This document shows positions 37,512 through 45,754 of a stretch of DNA of 64,000 nucleotides, piece after piece. How positions within the stretch are numbered: position 1 is the first letter of the stretch; each line of letters starts with the position of its first letter. The stretch covers positions 1,607,501-1,671,500 of the forward strand of contig NZ_PDIY01000001.1 of NCBI RefSeq assembly GCF_002563655.1. The letters run 5' to 3'. A program made the translations under genes and the position numbers. The notes beneath the pieces were generated by a model. It was not told the DNA's origin, did no database searches, and worked only from the letters and a program-made list of their open reading frames with translations. This DNA comes from Bacillus sp. es.034. Lineage in GTDB: Bacteria > Bacillota > Bacilli > Bacillales > Bacillaceae_B.

Positions 37512-39017
37512 ATGAAATTTTCAATCAATCAAAATGAAGTAACCAATGCAAATGGAGAATGCCTCGTCGTGGGTATTTACAATCAGCCAACATTCGAAGG
37601 AGAGCTGAAAGAGCTCGATCATAAGTTTGAAGGCTATCTTACACAGCTTGCGAAGGATGGCGACATATCTTCCAAGCACAAGAAAGTATCAAAGATACAT
37701 ACGTTTGGAAAACTGGAAACGAAAAGGATCGTATTCGTAGGACTTGGAAAACACAAAGAGCTGACATTTGATCTTTTAAAAGAATCATTGGGCTCTGCGT
37801 CCAAAACCTTAAAAAATATGAAAGTGTCCTCGTTTTCAGTCGCACTTGAGACATTTGTTTCTGAGGAGATGGTGGCGACGGATGTGGCCCATGCCTTCAT
37901 GGAAGCCTTTACGATGTCTACATATGAATTCGACGGTTATAAGAAGAAATCAAATGAACCGGAAGTACATGTAGAAGCAATCGAATTTTTTACAAACGGA
38001 GATTCGAAGGAAGTCGAGACGGCTTTGCACATTGGTTCTGCTTTCGGGAATGGAGTAAACTCAGCCCGTACACTGGTGAATACACCTGGTAATCTATTAA
38101 CTTCGACAAAATTGGCAGAATACGCTCTGGAATTGGCTGAAAGATACAGCTTTGAGGTGGAAATCCTCGACAAGGAAGAAATGGAGCACCTTGGAATGGG
38201 GGCACTTCTTGCCGTGAACCAGGGATCCGTAGAACCTCCGAAGATGATCGTACTGAAGTATAACGGGAAAGAGGAATGGAAGGATGTCATCGGTTTAGTC
38301 GGGAAAGGGATCACGTTTGACACAGGCGGCTACTCCCTAAAGCCCAAAGATGGAATCGTCGGGATGAAAACCGATATGGGCGGTGCAGCTGCAGTACTCG
38401 GTGCCATGGAAATCATCGGGGAAATCAAACCGGAACAAAATGTCGTTGCCGTCATCCCGTCAACGGACAATATGGTGAGCGGCTCTGCATTCAAGCCTGA
38501 CGATGTGATTACCTCCATGAGCGGTAAGACCATCGAAGTGTTGAATACCGACGCAGAGGGGCGTCTCGCGCTTGCTGACGGTATGACCTATGCCAAGCAT
38601 CAAGGAGCCAACTATTTAGTGGACGTTGCAACCTTGACCGGTGGAGTCATCGTGGCTCTCGGTGAGGATAAAACCGGTGCCCTCACAAATCATGAAGCAT
38701 TCTTCGAGCAGGTACTGGAGGCTTCAGGGGAATCAGGTGAATTTATCTGGCGCCTTCCTTATACGGAAAATGATAAAAAGCGGGTCCGTGGAAGTGATAT
38801 TGCCGATTTGAGCAACTCACCGGGACGAGCAGGCCATGCGATCATGGGTGGAGCGTTCGTCGGTGAATTTGCTGAAGGCCTGCCTTGGGTACACCTCGAC
38901 ATCGCCGGGACGGCTACTACAAAAGGGAGCCATGATCTCGGTCCTTCAGGTGCCACAGGCGTCATGGCAAGAACCCTTGCCTTACTGGTCGAACGCTTTG
39001 TGCCATTAGAAAAATAA
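37512..39017 (+). CDS. pepA: PepA, leucyl aminopeptidase (M17)
   Basis: 501 residues. The C-terminal M17 domain has the zinc/catalytic block [28 protein letters not shown] and the signature [13 protein letters not shown]. It removes N-terminal residues from peptides in the cytosol, probably as a hexamer. ATG 37512 follows GGAGGTG by 9 nt; the frame also opens at 37494. In B. subtilis the corresponding yuiE lies beside yuiD, as here. Confidence 0.95.
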   Translation: MKFSINQNEVTNANGECLVVGIYNQPTFEGELKELDHKFEGYLTQLAKDGDISSKHKKVSKIHTFGKLETKRIVFVGLGKHKELTFDLLKESLGSASKTLKNMKVSSFSVALETFVSEEMVATDVAHAFMEAFTMSTYEFDGYKKKSNEPEVHVEAIEFFTNGDSKEVETALHIGSAFGNGVNSARTLVNTPGNLLTSTKLAEYALELAERYSFEVEILDKEEMEHLGMGALLAVNQGSVEPPKMIVLKYNGKEEWKDVIGLVGKGITFDTGGYSLKPKDGIVGMKTDMGGAAAVLGAMEIIGEIKPEQNVVAVIPSTDNMVSGSAFKPDDVITSMSGKTIEVLNTDAEGRLALADGMTYAKHQGANYLVDVATLTGGVIVALGEDKTGALTNHEAFFEQVLEASGESGEFIWRLPYTENDKKRVRGSDIADLSNSPGRAGHAIMGGAFVGEFAEGLPWVHLDIAGTATTKGSHDLGPSGATGVMARTLALLVERFVPLEK

Positions 39018-39033
39018 AGTGATTTGCACAACG

Positions 39034-39090
39034 GAAGAGTCTTGTTTCAGTGCCTGAGATTGATGGTGCTGGGAGGAGGCTCTTTTTTTA
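39034..39090 (+). terminator. probable pepA terminator
   Basis: Imperfect long stem with AAGAGTC at the 5' side and GGCTCTT at the 3' side, then T7. Confidence 0.6.
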
Positions 39091-39143
39091 CTTTTTTTCG
39101 GAGGGGGGTGGGGTGAGGTGTTTGTGGGTATAATTGGTAAATA

Positions 39144-39343
39144 ACGCAATTACGGTGAAAAACGACGCAATTACCAAGAACCCAGACCGTTCCTATATGT
39201 ATCTTGTCGCTTGATGGAATACCATTTACGCCGTAAGAAGAGTGAATCCGGCCGTCGGTGGGAGGAAATCCAGCCAAAAATATGAAAAATCCGGCCATTA
39301 TTGGTCAAAAACCAGCCGAAATGGAACCGAATCCAGCCGATTA
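39144..39343. repeat. degenerate short tandem repeats with 21-bp period
   Basis: ACGCAATTAC occurs at 39144 and 39165. AATCCGGCC or AATCCAGCC or AACCAGCC occurs at 39245, 39267, 39288, 39309 and 39330, spacings 22, 21, 21 and 21. Between the cores the sequence differs. The units are non-coding. Confidence 0.75.
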
Positions 39344-39595
39344 ACATTTAGTGGAAACCCACCCGGACCGCACCCGGATCCTGCGCCTCCTCCCACCGCA
39401 CCGCCTCAAAACCTATGAAAAAATTCCCACTCCTTCTTTCACCCTGCTAAAGCATTGACAAACTCTCTTTATCTTGTTAAAGTTGAAATCGTGATTTTAT
39501 TACTCTACCAATTTAGCGAACTAAAGTGTTGGTATAAGTAACGACAACAGTAAAAGGAACAAAATGATAAATAGTATCTTAAGGAGGAAGCAGTT

Positions 39596-40912
39596 ATGAA
39601 CGCAGTTGTGATAGCGGTTCTTGTCATGCTCGTGTTGAGCCTTGCACGTGTGAACGTGGTATTCGCCCTGATTACGGGTGCACTGGTCGGGGGACTGACT
39701 GGCGGACTGGGATTGGACGAGACGATATCCGTCTTTACGGAGGGAATTAGCGGCGGGGCGAGCATCGCGTTAAGTTATGCCCTGCTGGGTGGATTTGCAG
39801 TGGCCATTTCCTATACGGGAATTCCGAATCTCCTCGTTGACTGGGTATTGAAGGTCGTTGGGAAAAAAGGGGATTCAAGAAAGACAGCCCTTTCGAAAGC
39901 ACTTATTGTTATTTCTATTTTAATCATGGCTTGTTTTTCTCAGAATGTGATTCCGATTCACATCGCTTTTATCCCGATTCTCATCCCGCCTTTATTGAAG
40001 GTGATGACGGAGTTGCGGATCGATAGACGTTTGATCGCATCGGTGATCACGTTTGGATTGACGGCTCCATATATTCTTTTGCCGGTAGGATTTGGACTTC
40101 AGTTCCATGAAATCATCGCTCAGAACATGGCTTCAAGTGGAATGGAAATCAACATGGGCGATATTCCGAAAGCCATGCTTCTCCCTGTAGGAGGAATGGT
40201 CATCGGATTACTGATTGCTGTATTTGTGAGTTATCGGAAACCGAGAGACTACAGTGAAGCTGAAGAAGTCATTGCCGATGAAAAGGTCGTTTACAATAAA
40301 AGAGCGATGGTTTTCGCTCTCATTTCCATCGTAGTGGCCTTATACGTTCAGCTTCAGTTGGAATCGATGATCTTTGGGGCACTTGCAGGCATTGCGGTGC
40401 TGTATCTTTCAGGATCGGTTAAATGGAAAGAAGCAGACGGATTGTTGAATGAAGGAATGAAAATGATGGCCTTTATCGGCTTTGTCATGATCACGGCATC
40501 CGGATTTGCAGCAGTGGTGACGGAAACAGGAGATGTAGAAACATTGGTTAAGGCGACGGCTGATGTCATTGGCGGCAACCAGGCTTTGGCTGCCCTCATC
40601 ATGCTCGTCGTCGGGCTCCTGGTGACGATGGGGATCGGTTCTTCATTTGCCACCATTCCGATCATTGCGGCCATCTTCGTCCCACTTGCCATGGAGCTTG
40701 GATTCAGCCCTCTCGCAACGGTTGCGATTGTCGGTACAGCAGGTGCACTTGGTGACGCCGGGTCGCCGGCATCAGACAGTACGCTTGGACCGACAGCGGG
40801 ACTGAATGCCGATGGCCAGCATAATCACATCTGGGATACATGTGTCCCGACCTTTTTACACTATAATATTCCATTGATCCTGTTCGGTTGGATCGCAGCG
40901 ATCATACTATAA
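39596..40912 (+). CDS. yuiF: YuiF, Na+/H+ antiporter-family transporter
   Basis: 438 residues, about 11-12 membrane segments, Na+/H+ antiporter/NhaC-related family. Repeated glycine-rich re-entrant motifs are visible, including the C-terminal GDAGSPASDSTLGPTAGLN. The ligand (ion, amino acid or other) is not clear from sequence. AAGGAGG precedes ATG 39596. Its relative position after pepA is similar to B. subtilis. Confidence 0.9.
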   Translation: MNAVVIAVLVMLVLSLARVNVVFALITGALVGGLTGGLGLDETISVFTEGISGGASIALSYALLGGFAVAISYTGIPNLLVDWVLKVVGKKGDSRKTALSKALIVISILIMACFSQNVIPIHIAFIPILIPPLLKVMTELRIDRRLIASVITFGLTAPYILLPVGFGLQFHEIIAQNMASSGMEINMGDIPKAMLLPVGGMVIGLLIAVFVSYRKPRDYSEAEEVIADEKVVYNKRAMVFALISIVVALYVQLQLESMIFGALAGIAVLYLSGSVKWKEADGLLNEGMKMMAFIGFVMITASGFAAVVTETGDVETLVKATADVIGGNQALAALIMLVVGLLVTMGIGSSFATIPIIAAIFVPLAMELGFSPLATVAIVGTAGALGDAGSPASDSTLGPTAGLNADGQHNHIWDTCVPTFLHYNIPLILFGWIAAIIL

Positions 40913-40916
40913 AGAA

Positions 40917-40948
40917 AAGAAGCGGGGGCTCCCTCGCTTCTTTTTTTG
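40917..40948. terminator. terminator shared by yuiF and the convergent small gene
   Basis: GAAGCG / CGCTTC stem with a GGGGCTCCC loop region and T7 tail. Confidence 0.8.
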
Positions 40949-40955
40949 TGCCCAT

Positions 40956-41342
40956 TCACAACCAACGAACAATCACAATTAAATGGCAGCAATCCACCTG
41001 CCCGAGCTTTTCATCAAAGACGAGGCGGACTCCATCGGGATTGAACGATACAACCGGCTGTACCCTTGTACCGACGGTTTGAAGTAGTTTATGTACTTCA
41101 GGTACGTTCGATTGCTGTGCTGCGTTCATAAATTTCGAGGAGAATTCTTTGGATGTGTTGATTTTTTGAAGCACCTTTTGGGCATCTCCCAGTAAGTTTA
41201 ACGTTTTACCTGCCGAAGACATGAATGTTTTGGTTTCGACAGGAGGGTAGTTCCGATGATAGGAGGGAATAGATTGTACCCTCGGGTGGATCGGTGAATA
41301 GGGGCGTTGAACAGGTGGATAAAAAGGGTGGTACCGATACAT
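40956..41342 (-). CDS. conserved protein with Pro/Tyr-rich N-terminus, function unknown
   Basis: 128 residues. The first 35 are rich in Pro, Tyr, His and Arg (YRYHPFYPPVQRPYSP), reminiscent of spore coat proteins; the rest is a folded domain (AGKTLNLLGDAQKVLQKI, NVPEVHKLLQTVGTRVQP, DCCHLIVIVRW). Not recognised as a named family. AAAGGGG lies 9 nt before ATG 41342. A spore or coat role is only a guess from composition. Confidence 0.75.
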   Translation of the reverse strand: MYRYHPFYPPVQRPYSPIHPRVQSIPSYHRNYPPVETKTFMSSAGKTLNLLGDAQKVLQKINTSKEFSSKFMNAAQQSNVPEVHKLLQTVGTRVQPVVSFNPDGVRLVFDEKLGQVDCCHLIVIVRWL

Positions 41343-41506
41343 AACAGAAAACCCCTTTCATTAAAAATGCTCTAAGGATATGTATGAATCTGTTCAGCGG
41401 ATTATTCATATATGTAAGGCGGGACAGATAGGCCAGGGAAAATAGAGGATTTTCACACACTTTCTCGAAAAGATAGTAGAGAAGACTATGATATGGGGGA
41501 ATTCAT

Positions 41507-41890
41507 GTGAATACAGAGAACACATTGATCAGTGCGTTAGGGATTGAATTTGTAGAACTTGGAAAGGGAAAGGTCATTGCGACGATGCCGGTGAATGAAC
41601 AGACGAGACAGCCGTTCGGCTTCCTTCATGGCGGGGCTTCTGTGGCACTGGCAGAAACGGTTGCGAGTGTAGGGGCGGTACAGTTGATCGATCTGGACAA
41701 AGAAATATGCTTCGGCCTTGAAATCAACGCGAATCATATTAAAGCGAAGCGTGAAGGGATCGTCACTGCGACGGGAACGGTCATGCATCAGGGCAGGACC
41801 ACCATGGTATGGGACATTAAGCTTACAGATGAGGACGATCAATTGATCTGTGTATCGCGCTGCACGATGGCAGTGGTACCGAAACGCTGA
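41507..41890 (+). CDS. yuxO: YuxO-like hotdog thioesterase (PaaI/MenI type)
   Basis: 127 residues, hotdog fold: PFGFLHGGASVALAETVAS holds the active-site HGG and Glu region, and NANHIKAKREGIVTATG follows. Related to YuxO and to DHNA-CoA thioesterases of menaquinone synthesis; the real acyl-CoA substrate is unproven. GTG 41507 is used, with GGGGG upstream; an out-of-frame ATG overlaps it. Confidence 0.9.
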   Translation: MNTENTLISALGIEFVELGKGKVIATMPVNEQTRQPFGFLHGGASVALAETVASVGAVQLIDLDKEICFGLEINANHIKAKREGIVTATGTVMHQGRTTMVWDIKLTDEDDQLICVSRCTMAVVPKR

Positions 41891-41968
41891 TACGTACACA
41901 CCGAAATGTTTAATCAGTGAAAAAATGGGAAATCAACTACTAACCAATACATTAGGAGGCCAATACAA

Positions 41969-42337
41969 ATGAGTTGGACAAAAAATGATTACCCTGATTC
42001 ACTGAAGAACCTTCCTGCAGACGTACGGAACAAAGCCATTGAGATCGCCAATGCCCTTTTGGATGAAGGATATGAAGAGGGAAGGGCGATTGCCATCGCC
42101 ACTGACCGTGCCCATCAGTCTGAAGAGGGAGGCGCATCGGATAAGACCGAATATCTCGTCACGCCTCATGACGACGGCTGGCAGTTAAAGAAGGCTGACG
42201 GAAAGAGGGCCATCCTGGTTGAGAGCACAAAGGACAAACTTCTATCGAAGGCGAAAGATTATGTGACGGATCATTCCGGGACACTGGTTGTGCATAAACA
42301 GGATGGAAGCGTTGAAGATCACTTGTATCAGCGCTAG
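41969..42337 (+). CDS. DUF2188-type protein with N-terminal ChaB-like segment
   Basis: 122 residues in two parts: 1-52 (WTKNDYPDSLKNLPADVRNK and an EEGRAIAIATDRAHQ helix, ChaB-like) and 58-122 (YLVTPHDDGWQLKKADGKRA.. SGTLVVHKQDGSV), a DUF2188 unit used in several small stress proteins. Function unknown. AGGAGG precedes ATG 41969. It ends in a hairpin shared with mrp. Confidence 0.82.
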   Translation: MSWTKNDYPDSLKNLPADVRNKAIEIANALLDEGYEEGRAIAIATDRAHQSEEGGASDKTEYLVTPHDDGWQLKKADGKRAILVESTKDKLLSKAKDYVTDHSGTLVVHKQDGSVEDHLYQR

Positions 42338-42344
42338 GAAATAG

Positions 42345-42387
42345 AAAAAGGCTTGACCCTTCATAAAGTGGGGTCAAGCCTTTTTTG
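42345..42387. terminator. terminator shared by the DUF2188 gene and the mrp operon
   Basis: 15-bp stem AAAAAGGCTTGACCC / GGGTCAAGCCTTTTT; T-runs on both strands. Confidence 0.92.
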
Positions 42388-42391
42388 TTCC

Positions 42392-42754
42392 TCATTGACT
42401 GTTCTGACGCTCATATTGTTCTTTATCCTTTAAGTCATCCCGTACACTTTTGTCCCAAAGTTTGACGCCGGTATTATAGGCGGCTCGTGAAATGAGGTGG
42501 CCGGAAACCGGCGCTGTGACAAAGATGAAGACGATGGCCAGGATCAGTCTTGAATTGAAGTGACCATGCTCCAGATAAAAGTAAAGAAATGTGGCGAGCA
42601 GGATCGACATGACCCCGAGCGTCGCACTTTTCGATGCAGCATGATTTCTCGTATATACATCAGGAAGTCTCAATACGCCGAAAGCCGTGACCAGGCTGAG
42701 AAAACCTCCAATGACTAAAAAGAATCCGATGAAAAATCTAATGATCTCGCTCAC
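42392..42754 (-). CDS. mrpG: MrpG, Na+/H+ antiporter subunit G
   Basis: 120 residues, three membrane segments. RLPDVYTRNHAASKSATLG is the MrpG/PhaG signature. Last gene of the mrp operon. GTG 42754 with GGGGAG upstream is the best start; it overlaps mrpF by 17 bases. The frame continues upstream, but into mrpF. All Mrp subunits are needed for the membrane complex. Confidence 0.95.
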   Translation of the reverse strand: MSEIIRFFIGFFLVIGGFLSLVTAFGVLRLPDVYTRNHAASKSATLGVMSILLATFLYFYLEHGHFNSRLILAIVFIFVTAPVSGHLISRAAYNTGVKLWDKSVRDDLKDKEQYERQNSQ

Positions 42755-43022
42755 GTTCGATGATCTCCCCTTTCTCCAGGAACTTTGAAAAGGCGACGGT
42801 TCCGATGAAAGCAAGGATCCCGAGAAGCAGGATCACTTCTAGAAAAGCGTACGTATCGAGCATCATCGAAACGAGTGCAATGATGGCGATCAGATTGATC
42901 CCGATTGCATCGAGTGCCACTACCCGATCAGGGATCGTGGGACCTTTCACCACTCGGTAAACGAGGCCGAGCATGGATATGGAGACGCATAATAACGTAA
43001 TTTGAAAGACCAGATGTAACAT
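42738..43022 (-). CDS. mrpF: MrpF, Na+/H+ antiporter subunit F
   Basis: 94 residues, three membrane segments. RVVKGPTIPDRVVALDAIG is the conserved MrpF core. GGAGGTG precedes the ATG, whose last base position (43022) coincides with the mrpE stop. It overlaps mrpG. Confidence 0.95.
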   Translation of the reverse strand: MLHLVFQITLLCVSISMLGLVYRVVKGPTIPDRVVALDAIGINLIAIIALVSMMLDTYAFLEVILLLGILAFIGTVAFSKFLEKGEIIERERDH

Positions 43023-43498
43023 TAGCGGCTCACCTCCATGATGGCTTTTTCAAAAGAATCCTTTATTTCATTGATGGCTTCATCCACATCCGGCATATCG
43101 ATGGCATGAACATAAAGAATCTTCTTGTCGTAAGACACGTCCATGACCAGCGTACCGGGTGTCAAGGTGATCAGATTCGCCAAGAGTGTGATCTCCCAAT
43201 CGGTCTTTAATTCTGTCGGTAAAGCGAAGATGCCCGGCTGGAAGTCCAACTTCGGTTTCAACACCGTTTTTAAAACCGAGATGTTTGCCAGGATCAGTTC
43301 CTTAAGGAATAGGAAGAATAAACTGATCACGGCAGCCACCCGTAATAAATAAAACCGTGAGTTGAAAAATCTTCTGAATGCAAAGATAACAAGCAATCCT
43401 AGTAAAAAGCCAATAAAGAATGACTGAGAAGTAAAGGATACCGAAAGAAACATCCAGACAAAGGCCAGGAAAAAGTTTAATAATATTTGAAAAGCCAT
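43022..43498 (-). CDS. mrpE: MrpE, Na+/H+ antiporter subunit E
   Basis: 158 residues, two to three N-terminal membrane segments and a cytosolic part with TLTPGTLVMDVSYDKK and LYVHAID, typical of MrpE. AAAGGAG precedes the ATG. Tightly packed after mrpD. Confidence 0.95.
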   Translation of the reverse strand: MAFQILLNFFLAFVWMFLSVSFTSQSFFIGFLLGLLVIFAFRRFFNSRFYLLRVAAVISLFFLFLKELILANISVLKTVLKPKLDFQPGIFALPTELKTDWEITLLANLITLTPGTLVMDVSYDKKILYVHAIDMPDVDEAINEIKDSFEKAIMEVSR

Positions 43499-43504
43499 TC
43501 TACA

Positions 43505-44986
43505 TTACTCCTTTAACACTGCGTCTATATAGAGATTCGGATTCACCAGTACTTCGGTTGCTTGTGAAAAGAGTGGACGCATCGCTTCTGCACCAAGGCC
43601 GTAAACTACAGCGAGCACGACGAGTACAGCAGACGTCATCCATAAGTAACGGGCGTCTCCCTTTGACACTCCGTTATATTCCTTCGGGGTTCCCCATATG
43701 CCATTCAGGAAGATCTTAATGACAGAGTAGAGCACCAACAGACTGGATGCGAGGACGACTCCTGCCCCTACATAGGCTCCTGCCGAAAAACTTCCCCGTA
43801 CGATCAAGAATTTCCCGATAAAACCGCTTAAAGGCGGGATGCCTGCAAGGGAGAATGCGGCAACAAGGAATGTCCACCCGAGCCAAGGATAGTCCTTGAT
43901 CAATCCGCCCATTTTTCTCAGGTTTGCCGTGCCGGTGATGGCAATCATGACACCCACCAGAAGGAATAATGCGGCTTTGATGATCATGTCATGAACCAGG
44001 TAATAAATCGCACCCTCCAGTGCTTCAGGATTCATCGTCGATACTCCGAACAAAATCACACCGACAGCAATGACAATGTTATAGATTATGATCTTTTTAA
44101 CATCCCAATAGGCAATGGCGCCGATACAGCCGAGCACCATGGTAAGGATGGCCAATATACCCAGGATCTCATGGGTAAATCCGGTATCGTGATAGAAAAA
44201 TAACGTGTATGTCCGGATAATCGAATAAACACCGACCTTCGTAAGCAGGGCTCCGAACAGAGCGAGCACCGGGGTCGGCGGAGCATAGTAAGAGCCGGGC
44301 AGCCAGAAGTACAACGGAAAGATTGCACCTTTAAGCCCAAAGACCAATAGGAACAGGATGGCGATGCTCGTGATGATGCCAGGCTGTTCCACTTCGGCAA
44401 TTTTCCTCGAAATATCCGCCATATTCAACGTTCCAACGACTGAATACAAGTATGCAACGGTAATGACGAATAGTGCGGAGGAGATGACATTCACGAGAAT
44501 GTATTTGATTCCTTCACGCAGCTGCGCCTTCTGCCCGCCGAGGACCAGCAGAACATAAGAGCTCATGAGCATGACTTCGAAAAAGACGAATAGGTTGAAG
44601 ATATCGCCTGTCGTGAAGGCCCCGTTCACTCCAACCAATAGAAACTGAACGACCGGATAATAGTAGAATCGCTCCCTGTCCACTCCAATTGACTTAAACG
44701 AGTAGAGAAGTACGATAAAGGTTATGATACTGGTCGTAGTGACCAGTAAGGCAGAGAGCATGTCGGAAACGAGGGTGATCCCAAAAGGAGCCTCCCAGCT
44801 TCCGAGGTTCACCGTCTGAATTCCATCCTGGTGAACCGTATTGATGAGTACGAGGGATGCTGCTACGGTGGCAAGTGTAGACAGGGCTGAAATCCCTCGC
44901 TGCAATTTCACATATTTGCTGATGAACATTAAGATAATCGCCGTGAATAACGGGATTAGAATCGGTAGTATTAATAAGTTAGTCAT
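43505..44986 (-). CDS. mrpD: MrpD, Na+/H+ antiporter subunit D
   Basis: 493 residues, about 14 membrane segments, related to the proton-pumping NuoN/M/L subunits. Glu in [15 protein letters not shown] (the E137-type residue) and Lys in [17 protein letters not shown] mark the proton path, and the following DLKK-like helix is seen as [10 protein letters not shown]. Starts 8 bases inside mrpC. Confidence 0.96.
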   Translation of the reverse strand: MTNLLILPILIPLFTAIILMFISKYVKLQRGISALSTLATVAASLVLINTVHQDGIQTVNLGSWEAPFGITLVSDMLSALLVTTTSIITFIVLLYSFKSIGVDRERFYYYPVVQFLLVGVNGAFTTGDIFNLFVFFEVMLMSSYVLLVLGGQKAQLREGIKYILVNVISSALFVITVAYLYSVVGTLNMADISRKIAEVEQPGIITSIAILFLLVFGLKGAIFPLYFWLPGSYYAPPTPVLALFGALLTKVGVYSIIRTYTLFFYHDTGFTHEILGILAILTMVLGCIGAIAYWDVKKIIIYNIVIAVGVILFGVSTMNPEALEGAIYYLVHDMIIKAALFLLVGVMIAITGTANLRKMGGLIKDYPWLGWTFLVAAFSLAGIPPLSGFIGKFLIVRGSFSAGAYVGAGVVLASSLLVLYSVIKIFLNGIWGTPKEYNGVSKGDARYLWMTSAVLVVLAVVYGLGAEAMRPLFSQATEVLVNPNLYIDAVLKE

Positions 44987-45320
44987 TTCCTTCGTTACCT
45001 CTCATCTGATCCATATTATCCGTGCCAAGCTCCTGATAAGCCCGATAAGCGAGAACGAGGAAGAAAGCAGTCACTCCAAAGCTGATCACGATTGCCGTCA
45101 GGATCAATGCCTGGGGCAGGGGATCAACATAGTCTTTAGCGTGTTCCCCGAGAAGCGGGGCAGCTCCCCCTTTAAGACCACTCACGGAAAGGATCAATAA
45201 ATGGGCACCGTGGCTTAACAGGGCTGTCCCGATGATGATTCGGAGCAAGCTCTTGGATAACATTAAGTACACGGCGCTTGTAAATAGGATTCCGACGACG
45301 ACGGCCATGAGGATCTCCAT
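44979..45320 (-). CDS. mrpC: MrpC, Na+/H+ antiporter subunit C
   Basis: 113 residues, three membrane segments, NuoK-like. [18 protein letters not shown] and [19 protein letters not shown] hold the conserved regions. Overlaps mrpD by 8 bases and touches mrpB. Confidence 0.95.
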   Translation of the reverse strand: MEILMAVVVGILFTSAVYLMLSKSLLRIIIGTALLSHGAHLLILSVSGLKGGAAPLLGEHAKDYVDPLPQALILTAIVISFGVTAFFLVLAYRAYQELGTDNMDQMRGNEGND

Positions 45321-45754
45321 TATTCGCTCACCCCAATCGTTTGAATGATGGTCATGGTGACCCCGATGACCACCAGATACACCCCTGTATCAAAGAGAAC
45401 CGCTGTATGGAGCGATGTCTTCCCTAACAGGGGAAGGTAGAAATAATCATACGCGTGGGTGAGGAAAGGAACATCGAATAATAAAGCCCCCGCACCCGTG
45501 GCCACTGAAAAGAACAGTCCGATCGCCGTGATGATCTTGTAATCCACCGGTAGGATGGTGGCGACGGTCTTGATGTCATAGGCGAGTAACAGTAACACAA
45601 TGGCCCCCGACGTCATCAAGCCTCCGATGAATCCTCCCCCCGGGGTATAGTGACCCGAGAAGAAAAGTCGCAACGAGAACAGGATGATGATGAATGCGAC
45701 CACATTGGTGACGGTCTGCAGGATGACATCATTTGTTTTTACTTTTGTTTTCAT
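45320..45754 (-). CDS. mrpB: MrpB, Na+/H+ antiporter subunit B
   Basis: 144 residues, four membrane segments. [19 protein letters not shown] and [12 protein letters not shown] loops fit MrpB. Its ATG overlaps the mrpA stop (4 bases). Confidence 0.95.
   Translation of the reverse strand: MKTKVKTNDVILQTVTNVVAFIIILFSLRLFFSGHYTPGGGFIGGLMTSGAIVLLLLAYDIKTVATILPVDYKIITAIGLFFSVATGAGALLFDVPFLTHAYDYFYLPLLGKTSLHTAVLFDTGVYLVVIGVTMTIIQTIGVSE

Larger units (their letters stand above)
39018..39595. other. 578-bp pepA-yuiF intergenic region with 21-bp-period repeats
   Basis: Contains the probable pepA terminator (about 39034-39090), two copies of ACGCAATTAC 21 bp apart, five AATCCRGCC-type units every 21-22 bp (39245-39339), a GC-rich patch near 39355-39410 and the AT-rich promoter zone of yuiF. 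Confidence 0.75.
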
